Source: Candidatus Iainarchaeum sp. (GTDB taxonomy: Archaea > Iainarchaeota > Iainarchaeia > Iainarchaeales > Iainarchaeaceae). Taken from it: DNA of 53,302 nt. Position numbers and translations under genes: made by a program. Positions 29,564 through 40,183 of this stretch are shown here, in pieces. The stretch lies in NCBI GenBank assembly GCA_016202305.1, contig JACQPB010000005.1:1-53302 (forward strand), written 5' to 3'. Under the pieces are notes generated by a model, which worked only from the letters and a program-made list of their open reading frames with translations, was not told the DNA's origin and made no database searches. How positions within the stretch are numbered: position 1 is the first letter of the stretch; each line of letters opens with the position of its first letter.

Positions 29564-30649
29564 TCACACCAAGGAGCCGAGTATTTCCTTTATCCCGATT
29601 TTCCTCACCTCGATGCACGAATCTGCCGCGCCGGAATAAATCAGCAGGCCCTTCCCGTCCCTGTCCGGAATCGCGGCAGTCGGGAACACGACGCTGTTCA
29701 CGAAGCCAGTCCTTTCGTAATATTCCTTCGGGCCGAACAGCGGCTCGTCCTCCGGTGTCCTCGCGATGACCCTTTCGGGATTTTTCGCGTCGAGGAGCAT
29801 CGCTCCCGCGCTGTAGACCTTGCCCTTTTCCGGCCTTTTCCTGTTCACATAGCGCACGCCGTGGTATATTGCGAGCCAGCCTTCGCCGGTCAGGAGTGGC
29901 ACGGCCCCGGGCCCTATCCTGAGCTCGTCCCAGGAATTGTCCCTCGGGCTGAGTATCGGCCTGTCCCTCCCCCAGAACTCGAGGTCATTAGAATACGAAA
30001 TCCAGATGCGCGGCTTGTCGAATATCATCGTGCCTTCTGGCCTGTGAAGTGCGGCGTACATGCCGCCGATTTTCTCCGGGAATATCACCGCATCCTTGTT
30101 CTGCTGCCTGAATATTATCCCCTTCCTCTCCCATTCCACGAGGTCACGGGAGAGCGCGAGCGAAGTCGACACGCCGCTGCACATCGAAACTGAAACGTAC
30201 GTCATCGCGTAGAGCTTCTCCTTCCGCAGGTGCGTGATGCGCGCGTCCTCCACTCCGAAATCGCCGTCTTCGCTGAGGCCGGCGAAATCCATCGCCGTGC
30301 TGGCTTCAACCACATTCATGCCTGATTCGTCAAGGAGTATTTTCCTGAAGTGGGATATTGTGGGGAGCCTGTAAATGCTGTTGTCCATTATGAAGCTCTC
30401 AGGGCCAAGCCGGCCCTTGCTCCGCGGTATCTCCTCGATGATTATTTTAGTGCGCTTGGTGCCGGAGAAGCGCGGGGCGAGGAAAATCCTCTTTCCATGC
30501 TTCGGGGTTTCCGCGATTCTCGCATACAGCATTATCTTTCCGTCCCGCAGCCTCACGGCCCCGGGGTTCAGGACGCCGCGCACCCGGAAGTTCGGCAGCG
30601 TCGGCCGGATGTCTTCCGGGGAAAGAAGGAGCTTCGGCCTCGATTTCAT
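29564..30649 (-). CDS. GH130-family glycosidase/phosphorylase (DUF377-like)
   Basis: VLNPGAVRLRDGKIMLYARIAET, FGVEDARITHLRKEKLYAMTYVSVS, IYHGV; internal ATG preferred. Confidence 0.8.
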   Translation of the reverse strand: MKSRPKLLLSPEDIRPTLPNFRVRGVLNPGAVRLRDGKIMLYARIAETPKHGKRIFLAPRFSGTKRTKIIIEEIPRSKGRLGPESFIMDNSIYRLPTISHFRKILLDESGMNVVEASTAMDFAGLSEDGDFGVEDARITHLRKEKLYAMTYVSVSMCSGVSTSLALSRDLVEWERKGIIFRQQNKDAVIFPEKIGGMYAALHRPEGTMIFDKPRIWISYSNDLEFWGRDRPILSPRDNSWDELRIGPGAVPLLTGEGWLAIYHGVRYVNRKRPEKGKVYSAGAMLLDAKNPERVIARTPEDEPLFGPKEYYERTGFVNSVVFPTAAIPDRDGKGLLIYSGAADSCIEVRKIGIKEILGSLV

Positions 30650-30755
30650 GCTATGTAATTGTCGGACGCCGTATTTATAGGTTTTGCAGGGCAAACCCGG
30701 CCCTATGACTTTCTTTCTTCAATATTTCTGCGAATGTTATGATTTAGGCTTCTAA

Positions 30756-31100
30756 TCATGTTTGATAATCCGTAGAGGGTCCAAAAATAGTAATGATTAG
30801 CTGCGCCGGGAATACATCATTCAACAAACCCTTGATGGCCCCTACTTTAACGCTGTCAAACCCGGCTTCCGCCAAACCTCTAAAGAAAACGCTTCTCGCC
30901 GATGGGTAAAGGTAGTTCAGCCCTTTTACATGCAATTCATTTCTTTTCCCGGAACTGTCAGCAATTCTTGGCAAATCATTTTCCTTCCCAAACGCTACGA
31001 CCGTGCGGCCAAATCTAATAAAATGACTCTTGAGTGGCATTAAAGAGTAGCCATTGCCCAAACCTAAGAAAAACTGATTGCCCGGAGCGAATCCGCACAA
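30756..31100 (-). CDS. Hypothetical protein
   Basis: 114-aa ORF; weak support. Confidence 0.35.
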   Translation of the reverse strand: MCGFAPGNQFFLGLGNGYSLMPLKSHFIRFGRTVVAFGKENDLPRIADSSGKRNELHVKGLNYLYPSARSVFFRGLAEAGFDSVKVGAIKGLLNDVFPAQLIITIFGPSTDYQT

Positions 31101-31219
31101 GCAGGTTTTTATATTAGTAATTGTTATTATTAGCGAATATCAGCGAATTCGGGATATTTTCCGGGGTTTTACGGTGTTCCAGGTTTTTGCAGTCGCGAAA
31201 GGGGTTTTGGGGTTTATTC

Positions 31220-34200
31220 ATGGCCGGACTTGCTGATTCTCTTGGCGGCCTCTATTATTCGCTCGAGGACCGCTACTACGAAATCCTTGACGGCCTTGAG
31301 GAAAATGTGCCGGTTTACAAGGTCATTGACCCCATCGACAAGGTTTTTCCGTCATTCATCCTGCTCCTGATTGTACTGCTCCTCGCCATTTCCGCGGCCA
31401 TCTGGTTCATTGCCGGAGGCGGCCTCGCCTCGCTTTTCGCGGCCCAGACCGCGAAGTTCGTCGTAGTTGACAATGATGACACGCGCCTGGAGGGAATTGC
31501 CGTGTCTTTTTCCGAGGGCGCCCGGAAGGAAACCAAGACCACGAACGCGTTCGGCGAGTTCAGGACAGGCTTTTTCGGGAAGGCAGTTGCAATGGAAGTT
31601 GATGCGGAAGGGTATGCGCCTTTCAGGGACGTGAACGGGATAGAGCCGGGGAAATCGTACAGGATAAGGCTCAGCCAGGAGGCCGCGGACGTGAAGCTGA
31701 GGACTATAAGCTTCGAGCTGAGGGGCACGGACAACTCGCCGGTAAGCTCCACGGCGGCGGTTTCCATGTCATTTGCGTGCAGCGGCCAGGGAAGGCGCCC
31801 GGCATCCATTTCCGGGAAAGGCAGCCAGCACGCGGTTTCAGTGCAGACCGATTGCGGCGTGCTCACCTCCACAATCAATGCAACGGGCTTCGAGGAGGCG
31901 AGGAAGACAGTGGACACTTTGTCACAGCAGGGCACGGTGATAGTGAGACTCGTGCGGAAGAGCCTGTTTTCAAGCGTGAGAGTGGTGGTGCAGGACAGGA
32001 AGACGAAGGAGCCAGTGAAGGGCGTCGCACTGACCTTCAAGATGAACGGCGTCACGGCGCTTCAGGGCGGCGCCACTGATGATTCCGGCATCGCGCTCGT
32101 GGACAAGGTGCCTTACGGCGAGTACCTGATTGAGGCAAGTCCGCCTTCCGGCTCGCGGTACAGCGTCGGCTTCAGCGACCTTTTCGCGGTGGGGGCAGCG
32201 CAGCTCTCCGGTGACGTGACCATCTACCTCGACAAGGCGGATTCGTCGAAAATCCTGAGGCTCAGGTTCCTGGATGAAGCCACAGGCAGGCCCGTGCGGG
32301 GCGTTGCGGCCCGCTTCGTGGTCAACAACAATGTTTCGGGCATTTCCCTGGCTTCTGACGCTTCCGGCATAGTCGAGTTCATCAATCCTGACGCCAAGGC
32401 AGCTTATGCCGCCATCGCGACGCACGCCGATTACGTCCTCCGCGTCGTCACGGATATAGGATTGGTGGACCCTTCATCCGCATCCGCCAAGGAAGTGAAG
32501 CTCCTGAAGGCCACGTCCGCGAATTCCGGCACGGCTATGGTGCTTGTTTCAGAGCTGTCCGTCGGGCCGGTGAAAGATGCGGCAGTGCAGCTATATTCGA
32601 TAGGGGTGCCTTTCCCTCTTTTCACCGGGCAGACCGGGGATGACGGGAATGTTTCCTTCACCAACCTTCCGCTTGGCGATTACAACGCGTTCGCCTCCAA
32701 GCTCATCGACGGCACCATGTTCTCGAACAATTCCGCGAGGAAGGCGCTCGCGCCGGGCGCGGTGACGCAATTCCCAATCGTCCTCGTGGTCGCGAATGGC
32801 AAGGTTTCCGCGAGCGTGACCGACGAATCGGGCAGGCCCGTGCAAGGGGTGGAGGTGAAGTTTGTCGATTCCATAACCGGACAAACTCTCGGCTCTATGC
32901 AGACCGGCGCCAATGGATCCACTCCCCAGCAGCTCGAGCTGAAGGTAGACAAGAGGCCGTATATAGTGGCAAAAAAGCAGGGCTATTACGACGCCACCAG
33001 CATACCTTACCAGATAACGCCGAATTCGAGCCAGGTGATTCCCGTCACGCTCATTGCAGTGAAGGACCCCTTTGATCCTTACGCCCCTTTCGACGTCAGG
33101 CTCGGCGCGGTGCTTGATTCTTCCGGCAGGCAGGTGCAGGTAATGCAGGCCAAGAAGGATTACCTGCTATCATTCACCCTCATTTCCTCAGGCGACATTT
33201 CCGACGCGAAAACCGCCGTGAGGGCCGGCCTCGAGGGTGAGGCGAACGCCTCCGACAGCAAAATCGTGGTGCGCGGATTCACGTCTTTCGCGGGCAACGC
33301 GACACTCTCGCCCTGCTATAACATGGACAACAATTACACGAACTGCGGCCAGGCCACGGAAACTGACGCGAAGCAGGCCATAGCCGGATTCGGAAACCTC
33401 GGAAGGGGTTCGTACGATTTCAGGGTGGCGGTTTACGTGAAGGATGTGCCCAGGGACACACCCCTGCAGGTGAGGTTCGGGGCCAAGGCGTCTTCTGGCG
33501 GAAGCATGGCTTTCAGGCCCTCCGAGAAAACGCTTTACCTGCGCGAGTTCCTCGTTGACAAGCCATTCTGCGTTTCGGACTGCGGAATCGTGATGTCATT
33601 CACGCTCCAGGACAATGCGAAATCCGCGTTCCCCCAGCCTGTCGCCGTACCTTCGACTCCACAGCCGCTTCTCTTAAAGGGCCAGCAGTACAAGGTGCAT
33701 TACACGATAACGAACCTTTCCAACAGGGTTTTCCCCTCCGTGTCCATGGCGCTCTTGAACAAGAAGCCGCCAGCCACGCCACAGCCCGTAACTTTCGAAA
33801 GGGCTGCAATCCCGATTGGGAGGCTTGCGGCTTTGCAGTCTGCCGAGGGCGACTTTGCATTCACCGCGGCCTCTGATGCTGTTTCCACGGAAATCGACGT
33901 CAACCTCGATCTAGGCATCAGCGGCGACAATGCAAGGATTCTCGTCGGCATCTCGGCACTGAAGGTGATGAATATTGAGGTTTCCCCGGAAACGCTCCTG
34001 CCGGGGATGCCACAGGGGAATGCAGTTATAACGGTGATAGCCACAGACAAGAGCCCTGTGCCGGCGGCCAGCGTCCGCATCTATAAGGATTCGGGCGAAA
34101 CACCGATTGATACAGGAGCCACTGACAATGCAGGCCGCTATTTCGCCTCGTTCAGGAGCGCCTTCGCGGATGGCACTGTGCTGCATGTGAGGGCATCAAA

Positions 34201-34963
34201 ATCAGGATTCGTGGACGCTTCCAAGGACATAAACGTGAGAGGCACGGTTTCGCTCCTGCTTCCGGGAATAACTTGCGTAACTGCAGGCCCCACGACACAG
34301 GATCAGAAAACTATAGACTCCTTCTCGCTTGAAATCCCGAGGCGCAGGGGCGCCACGGGGTTCACGCTCCTCAACAATGCGTGCGGCCAGGACGTGATAC
34401 TCAATCTGAGGAAGCATGAGAAAAGCGACATCTCCCTCAAGGTGAACGGCGCTGCGTATGATTTCGCGGCCGGCACCGGAATAATACTGCAGAACAATGC
34501 CTCGGCGCAGGTCGAGGTGCAAACCCTCAATGAGTTCGGGGTCCACCCGATTTACGTCACTGCCAGGCTCGGGGGCGCGAGCGGGCAAGCGAACAACGCC
34601 GGAACAGTGAAAGTGATTATATTCGACCCGGAAGTATGCCTGTCAGGCGAGAAGGAGGGCTTCGCTTCAGCTTCCGACAGGTTCACGCTCGGCTCCGGCA
34701 GCTCCAACAATGCCGTGCTGGCCTTCATAAACAAGTGCTTCACCGGGCTGTTCGGCGGCGCAATAGAGGGCGACAAGTATCCGCGGAATGACCTCGCATC
34801 CCCGGACGTGCTCGGAGGCAAGGCCCTGGTGACCGCGAGCAGTGTTTCAGGGAGCGTGGAAGAGGCCAGGAGCAGGTACACTGCACAGGTCCAGCAGATA
34901 CAGGCTACGGAGGACCAGTTTTTCCTTGTTACGGTGCAGGATTTCGTGAAAGGTGGACAGTAA
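31220..34963 (+). CDS. Large membrane-anchored multi-domain protein with CarboxypepD_reg/Cna-B-like repeats
   Basis: Cytoplasmic N-terminus, TM (FILLLIVLLLAISAAIWFIAG), then repeated beta units such as VTDESGRPVQGVEVKFVDSITGQTLGSMQTGANGST; ATG 31220. Confidence 0.75.
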   Translation: MAGLADSLGGLYYSLEDRYYEILDGLEENVPVYKVIDPIDKVFPSFILLLIVLLLAISAAIWFIAGGGLASLFAAQTAKFVVVDNDDTRLEGIAVSFSEGARKETKTTNAFGEFRTGFFGKAVAMEVDAEGYAPFRDVNGIEPGKSYRIRLSQEAADVKLRTISFELRGTDNSPVSSTAAVSMSFACSGQGRRPASISGKGSQHAVSVQTDCGVLTSTINATGFEEARKTVDTLSQQGTVIVRLVRKSLFSSVRVVVQDRKTKEPVKGVALTFKMNGVTALQGGATDDSGIALVDKVPYGEYLIEASPPSGSRYSVGFSDLFAVGAAQLSGDVTIYLDKADSSKILRLRFLDEATGRPVRGVAARFVVNNNVSGISLASDASGIVEFINPDAKAAYAAIATHADYVLRVVTDIGLVDPSSASAKEVKLLKATSANSGTAMVLVSELSVGPVKDAAVQLYSIGVPFPLFTGQTGDDGNVSFTNLPLGDYNAFASKLIDGTMFSNNSARKALAPGAVTQFPIVLVVANGKVSASVTDESGRPVQGVEVKFVDSITGQTLGSMQTGANGSTPQQLELKVDKRPYIVAKKQGYYDATSIPYQITPNSSQVIPVTLIAVKDPFDPYAPFDVRLGAVLDSSGRQVQVMQAKKDYLLSFTLISSGDISDAKTAVRAGLEGEANASDSKIVVRGFTSFAGNATLSPCYNMDNNYTNCGQATETDAKQAIAGFGNLGRGSYDFRVAVYVKDVPRDTPLQVRFGAKASSGGSMAFRPSEKTLYLREFLVDKPFCVSDCGIVMSFTLQDNAKSAFPQPVAVPSTPQPLLLKGQQYKVHYTITNLSNRVFPSVSMALLNKKPPATPQPVTFERAAIPIGRLAALQSAEGDFAFTAASDAVSTEIDVNLDLGISGDNARILVGISALKVMNIEVSPETLLPGMPQGNAVITVIATDKSPVPAASVRIYKDSGETPIDTGATDNAGRYFASFRSAFADGTVLHVRASKSGFVDASKDINVRGTVSLLLPGITCVTAGPTTQDQKTIDSFSLEIPRRRGATGFTLLNNACGQDVILNLRKHEKSDISLKVNGAAYDFAAGTGIILQNNASAQVEVQTLNEFGVHPIYVTARLGGASGQANNAGTVKVIIFDPEVCLSGEKEGFASASDRFTLGSGSSNNAVLAFINKCFTGLFGGAIEGDKYPRNDLASPDVLGGKALVTASSVSGSVEEARSRYTAQVQQIQATEDQFFLVTVQDFVKGGQ

Positions 34964-36747
34964 TGGCTCGCTATCCTTTCTATCATTTTTTGCTCGGCGC
35001 ATTGCTGCTGTTATGCGCGCAGTTTGCGGCAGCTTCCGTGTTCTACAATGGCGCGCTCGAAGTCACGCTCGACAAGCAGATTTACAACGTGGGCGAACCC
35101 CTCACTGGCAGGCTGGAGGCCACGAATTTCGAAAGCATCGGCTTCTATGACGCGGAGGTAGTGCTTGAGCTTGTTTCCGGGACATCGGGTCCACTCTCCT
35201 ACCCTACACAGTTCAGCGAGGACGGAAGGATTTTTTTCGAGAGTAAAGTGGATGCACCCATGCTGGCCGGACAGAAGAAAAGCATCCCATTTAGCATCCA
35301 GCTTCCAGATGACCTGGTTTCCGGAGCCTATTCCATTCACGCTTATTTCCGCACCGCGAGGGCGCCGATTGCAGGGATAGCCCACATATTCGCCTCGCCG
35401 AAAACTGCGGAATTCACCGTGAACGGAACCTCTGCCGGGAAATTCCCACAGCTAGGCATTCTGCGCACAAAAACCGTTTTCGCCGGATACACTGGCCCTG
35501 TCGGCACGCCCGTGAACCCTGGTGACGCCATTCCGGCGGAAGTTTACGTGAAGAACTATTCCGGCTCAGCGCTCAACGGCGCAACGGTTTGGGCTGGATT
35601 GTGCATGTGGGATGACACGGAGTGTGGCTCTTACCTTTCCGAAGGCTCCGCAAAGGCTGATTTCCTGGCAGGCACGGAAACGATGGCAAAGCTCACGCTC
35701 AGGGCACCTGACCTGCCAGGCGCCTATGCAATCAGGATAGAGGTGCGCGATGCGGACAATAGAGTAGTGTCGCTCTACAGGAACAGGGCAATCGTGCTGG
35801 GGGCGACAGCGAGGATAAAGAAGCTCGACATTTCAGGCACGGCCCTCAGCGATGGAAAGCCGTCAACAATCAGCATGCTCCTCGGTGCCTCGCCAGACCA
35901 CTACACGAAACCCGACTTCAGCGATTTTGATGTGCGCGTGTGGGTGGAGGCCGGCGCGAAGGTTTTCGAGAAGGCAGAGCACATCGACAGCCTGCCGTTC
36001 TCGGAAGTCGAGAGGGACTTGTCATTCACGTTCATTCCAACGAAGGCCGCTGACACTTTCAGGGTTTGCGCATCCGTGGAGAAGGCAGGAAAGGAGATGG
36101 ATTCATATTGCTTCAATGTCAGGCCGCTCGGCATCGAGAACGTCGTCGGGGCGCAGACAGGCAGGATAGAAGTCGGCACAAGTTACTCAGGCAGCGACGG
36201 CAGGCTTTCCCTCAGCATTTGCGGCTTCGACAGCTTCGGCAGGCCAGAAAGCCTCGACATCGGCGTTTTGCTGCTCACGGCTTCGGGGGAGAAAGCGCTC
36301 TCCGACTCTTTCGGTGCAGGCAATTGTTATGGCCAGTCCATAGGAATCGATTCGGGCAAGCATCTGCTCATTGTGGATGATTTCAGGAACAGGTCGCAGT
36401 ACAGCAAGGAGCTGGATTTCGCTTTCAAGGCACCGGCGTCATGCAGTGCGATTGGCGCAATCGTGTGCGGACAGGGCGAGCAGTGCTCCGGTGAAGGCAC
36501 GCTCGCGCCCAATGGCGAAGCCTGCTGCATCGGCTCGTGCTCCCCTGCAAAAGGCTCCGTGAGCGAGGCCCAGGATTCCGGTGCTGGGCAGGAAAGCGGT
36601 GCCCCAATCCTTCCAGGCATAGGCATTTTAGCGGCTGCCGGTGCGGCAATATTGATTTTGGCGCTCTTGTGGCTTGCATGGAAAGCGATGGCCGGACGCG
36701 GAAGGAGCGAGGGCGAAAGGGGCGCGGAAGGTGAGGATTATGGCTGA
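34963..36747 (+). CDS. Secreted/membrane-anchored beta-domain protein with signal peptide and C-terminal TM
   Basis: FLLGALLLLCAQFAAASVF signal; C-terminal LPGIGILAAAGAAILILALLWLAW; start overlaps the upstream stop. Confidence 0.72.
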   Translation: MARYPFYHFLLGALLLLCAQFAAASVFYNGALEVTLDKQIYNVGEPLTGRLEATNFESIGFYDAEVVLELVSGTSGPLSYPTQFSEDGRIFFESKVDAPMLAGQKKSIPFSIQLPDDLVSGAYSIHAYFRTARAPIAGIAHIFASPKTAEFTVNGTSAGKFPQLGILRTKTVFAGYTGPVGTPVNPGDAIPAEVYVKNYSGSALNGATVWAGLCMWDDTECGSYLSEGSAKADFLAGTETMAKLTLRAPDLPGAYAIRIEVRDADNRVVSLYRNRAIVLGATARIKKLDISGTALSDGKPSTISMLLGASPDHYTKPDFSDFDVRVWVEAGAKVFEKAEHIDSLPFSEVERDLSFTFIPTKAADTFRVCASVEKAGKEMDSYCFNVRPLGIENVVGAQTGRIEVGTSYSGSDGRLSLSICGFDSFGRPESLDIGVLLLTASGEKALSDSFGAGNCYGQSIGIDSGKHLLIVDDFRNRSQYSKELDFAFKAPASCSAIGAIVCGQGEQCSGEGTLAPNGEACCIGSCSPAKGSVSEAQDSGAGQESGAPILPGIGILAAAGAAILILALLWLAWKAMAGRGRSEGERGAEGEDYG

Positions 36748-39700
36748 CGGGCGCATGCTTTTGCTTCTGGCGATTGTTCTGGTGTCTGTAATACTTTTGT
36801 CGCCATCCGCGCTTGCCGGCAAGCACTGCTGGTACAACGAAACCATAAGCCAGACATCTATATCAGTAAACTTTACCGGGAAGCACCTCGCATTGCAGGG
36901 CCGTGTCGTGGATGGCGCACAGAGGGAAACCTACCTCGTCAAGACAGGCGAATCGATGAACCTTGCGGACATCAGCACTTTCGTCGCCAACTGCGTGGAC
37001 GGCGCGAGGAGCAATTTCATTAACGCGGTCAGGCTCATGGAGGTGATGCCTGACGGCTCGAGAATCGAGACAGGCATAAACAATAAACTGACGTATGACG
37101 GCGCTGCCTGCGAAGGCGGCAACAACATCAAGGGCAGTGCAAAAGAGACAAACGCGTTCAAGTTCGGCGTGAGCAGGGCTTACACTTTCGAGGCCCAGTA
37201 CGCGTCTTCATTATCCTCTCTGGACCCGAAGTGGAAGCCAATAAAGAAGTTTGACGTCATAGTGGCGCCGGGCAACATTGACGTTAATATAGTGGCAGTT
37301 CCTACTGTCGGCGTCAGGAGCAGCGTCTATGCCAGTGACGCCCAGGCCGAAAGCGAGGCAATGTGGAAGATTTCGAATGTCGGAGAAGTGGACGTGAACG
37401 TGCAGGGCATATCCGCGGTCCGGTGCGAAGGCCTCATCAGCGGATGCGGCTTCTTGCTCCCGACAGAGGACAAGCCAATTGCGTTCCCGCACAGGATTCT
37501 TCCCGGCCAGTCTCTGTATTTCAGGGAAAAATTCACTGCGAAAAAGCCAGGGATTTCTCCTTCAAAGGGATTGCTTGCTGTCGACGTGCTTTACTCTGAC
37601 CCTTATGGCTTCGAGACAGTCACATATACCACAAAGCAGGTGCCGATAGAGCACGAGGTTTCATTCAGCGTGGCTTCGAGCATGGTTTATCCATACAGGA
37701 CACAAAAAAAGCCTTTCGAGCTGGATGGCGGCACGACTTACTATGTGCAGACATGCACGGACTCGCCACAGTACGAGCTCAACGGGCCCGGCGGAAACCT
37801 CCTGTTCGGAGCCAGCATTTATGATGAACAGGGCGCTCCAGTGACGCTCACCAACGTTTTCGACAACAGCACGAGATTCGGGAACACGAACTTCCACCAG
37901 GTATCCAACTGCGCCCCGCAACCCGGTTCCGCATCCTATCAAGCGCAGGTTGCTGAGCTGAAGCATATGAATGAAGGGAGCAGTGACCCAAACAGCCTCC
38001 AGTTCCAGGGCGCGGGCATGGGAAAGTTCACCACGCCTAATTTTGCTGGCAAGAGGACGTATTCTTATGTCATTGAAGGGCTCGTCGGCCTCAAAGGGCA
38101 TTACAAGAGCGATTTCATGCACATCGCAGACAAGTTCGACAATGGCACGCAGCTCCTCGTGGATGAAAACATTTTCGTCAGGGACAGCCTCGGAGCTGGC
38201 GTCGGCCAGGAGATAAAGTTTTCGGCTCCGACATCCAAGGTTTCCGCCAAGCTCACGGCCTTTGAAGGCACGAAAAGCCTCGGCCAGTACAAGCCAAGCA
38301 TCGAGCTTTCGGAGCTGGGCTCCTATCCGGTGTATTTGCTTACCAATTCATCAATCGACGGCAAGGGTCAGCAGGCAGGGCACGCATACAGTTTTTCGGA
38401 CAGCGACACAGCCATCTTCATAGACCCACAGTACGGTGACGTCTATGCCCGCACTTCATCCGTAGGAACGCAGAATATGGCCCCGCCTTCGACTGACGTC
38501 AACATCGCATGGCTCGGCACTGAAAAGTACATGTTCTATGTGAACGCCGGCCCTGTAGGATTGTGCCGCGACATGCAGGGCAACGCTTTCCAGGATGCCA
38601 CAGGCAAGGCTATGGCTGTTGCGGGCAATGCGGCCAGCCCGCACGTGAAGTATGACTGGGCACCTTCACGCATATTGCCCAACGAGTGCGACAACGGGAA
38701 CATTAACTACACGGTGTGCGATTCCGCGCAGTTTGCGATGGAGCTGCTGCGCAAGCTGAACATAATCAACGAGCTCAACAAGGCCGGAAACTACCAGGGC
38801 TCCGTGCAGGCATCCGGAAGGTTCCAGGCATATCTCATGAAGGACGGCTTTTCGACTGATTTCCAGGGGGATTTAGATGCTTACCTGAAGAACAGGTTCT
38901 TCTCCTCTGACCTTGGCTACGCTTCCGGCACCTCACCCTGGGCGAAATATTTCTCCGACACCGCCAGGCTCACCTTCTCATCAGGGGATGACAGGGCAAA
39001 CACCCCTGAAGCGCAAAAAGCCGGAAGGGGGGTGCACGAGGCGGGACTCTACAACGTCGACATTCTTATAGAGTATGACAAGAGTTCACCCTTCAAGTTC
39101 TTTGATGAATCAGGGAATCCGCTCGCGAAAATCAATGTATCGATAGGCAAGGCAGGCTCCCTGCCACCCAACCTGCTGTACAGCCTGCCTATTGATGCCG
39201 AGCTCGGACTGCTTGCCAATGCCGGCGGAATGGAGCGCCAAGGGTATGGCGTCGGCTTCACCGGAACCCCAATCCCGGTTTCGAGGTCCGGCAATGCGCA
39301 GGACTACGTGATGTCCCAGAAAATCACTGACGGAAGCACCCCTGTCGCATTTTTGGACGTCAGCTTCGTCAACAACATGGCAGATGCTACAAAGACAAGC
39401 GCTGCGCAGATGCTCCTCATAACCCCTGACAGCTCAGGGCAGGGCGTCCCGAAGTACAAGCTAAAGTTTTCCGGTGGCTATCCTGTGCCGCTGATAATAA
39501 AGGCCGAACCCTCAGGAAGCAGCCTCAGCGCTTCTTACTCCGTCTCCGAGAACAAGCAGGCGATAAACGCCGGCGCCTACCTCGCAAGGCTCTCGGAAAT
39601 ATCCTATTATGCCACGGGAGTCGCGGAAAACTGCACAGACACGCAGACAAAAGCGAAGCTTCCGCTGGTCATCGGCACAGACAGGCAGGCCAGCGCCTAC

Positions 39701-40183
39701 TCCTCTGAGCCTTCATGCAGGCTCGGCAATTCGTCACCGGATACATACAAAGTATACGGATTCAACAGGGACATAACAAACATGCCGGACAAAGGAGCGA
39801 ACGCATACTTCGGCACCGTGCTCTACCCGGTGCACTCCACCGAGGCCACCATAACGAATGCCTGCGCTTCGCAGGGAAGGCTGTATGTGGCAACGCTTTC
39901 CAATGACGGCTCGGTGTCAGGTTACAAGGAACTCGCACCGGGAAGCTCGACCCACGAATTCGACAGGCCGCAGGCCGGGCCGCAGACGCTGGCGGACGCG
40001 ATTGCGGGCATTTCATCCGGAAGCACCTGCATTGCATACGGAACCATGACAGCCGGCGCCTCTATACTGCCTGACAATGTAGGCATCTGGTGGAACGAAG
40101 GCAGGTTTGCAAAGCAGCTCCGCGACAAGCTTGCCGGCCAGCCGGCAGGGCTTCCCGTGAATGCCTGCTTCAGGGAGGCATGA
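36740..40183 (+). CDS. Very large secreted protein of unknown function
   Basis: MADGRMLLLLAIVLVSVILLSPSALAGKHCW signal; ATG 36740 overlaps the upstream ORF end. Confidence 0.72.
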   Translation: MADGRMLLLLAIVLVSVILLSPSALAGKHCWYNETISQTSISVNFTGKHLALQGRVVDGAQRETYLVKTGESMNLADISTFVANCVDGARSNFINAVRLMEVMPDGSRIETGINNKLTYDGAACEGGNNIKGSAKETNAFKFGVSRAYTFEAQYASSLSSLDPKWKPIKKFDVIVAPGNIDVNIVAVPTVGVRSSVYASDAQAESEAMWKISNVGEVDVNVQGISAVRCEGLISGCGFLLPTEDKPIAFPHRILPGQSLYFREKFTAKKPGISPSKGLLAVDVLYSDPYGFETVTYTTKQVPIEHEVSFSVASSMVYPYRTQKKPFELDGGTTYYVQTCTDSPQYELNGPGGNLLFGASIYDEQGAPVTLTNVFDNSTRFGNTNFHQVSNCAPQPGSASYQAQVAELKHMNEGSSDPNSLQFQGAGMGKFTTPNFAGKRTYSYVIEGLVGLKGHYKSDFMHIADKFDNGTQLLVDENIFVRDSLGAGVGQEIKFSAPTSKVSAKLTAFEGTKSLGQYKPSIELSELGSYPVYLLTNSSIDGKGQQAGHAYSFSDSDTAIFIDPQYGDVYARTSSVGTQNMAPPSTDVNIAWLGTEKYMFYVNAGPVGLCRDMQGNAFQDATGKAMAVAGNAASPHVKYDWAPSRILPNECDNGNINYTVCDSAQFAMELLRKLNIINELNKAGNYQGSVQASGRFQAYLMKDGFSTDFQGDLDAYLKNRFFSSDLGYASGTSPWAKYFSDTARLTFSSGDDRANTPEAQKAGRGVHEAGLYNVDILIEYDKSSPFKFFDESGNPLAKINVSIGKAGSLPPNLLYSLPIDAELGLLANAGGMERQGYGVGFTGTPIPVSRSGNAQDYVMSQKITDGSTPVAFLDVSFVNNMADATKTSAAQMLLITPDSSGQGVPKYKLKFSGGYPVPLIIKAEPSGSSLSASYSVSENKQAINAGAYLARLSEISYYATGVAENCTDTQTKAKLPLVIGTDRQASAYSSEPSCRLGNSSPDTYKVYGFNRDITNMPDKGANAYFGTVLYPVHSTEATITNACASQGRLYVATLSNDGSVSGYKELAPGSSTHEFDRPQAGPQTLADAIAGISSGSTCIAYGTMTAGASILPDNVGIWWNEGRFAKQLRDKLAGQPAGLPVNACFREA

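Noticed and set aside
29561-30193. 210-aa plus-strand ORF opposite the GH130-like gene
   Set aside because: Antisense shadow.
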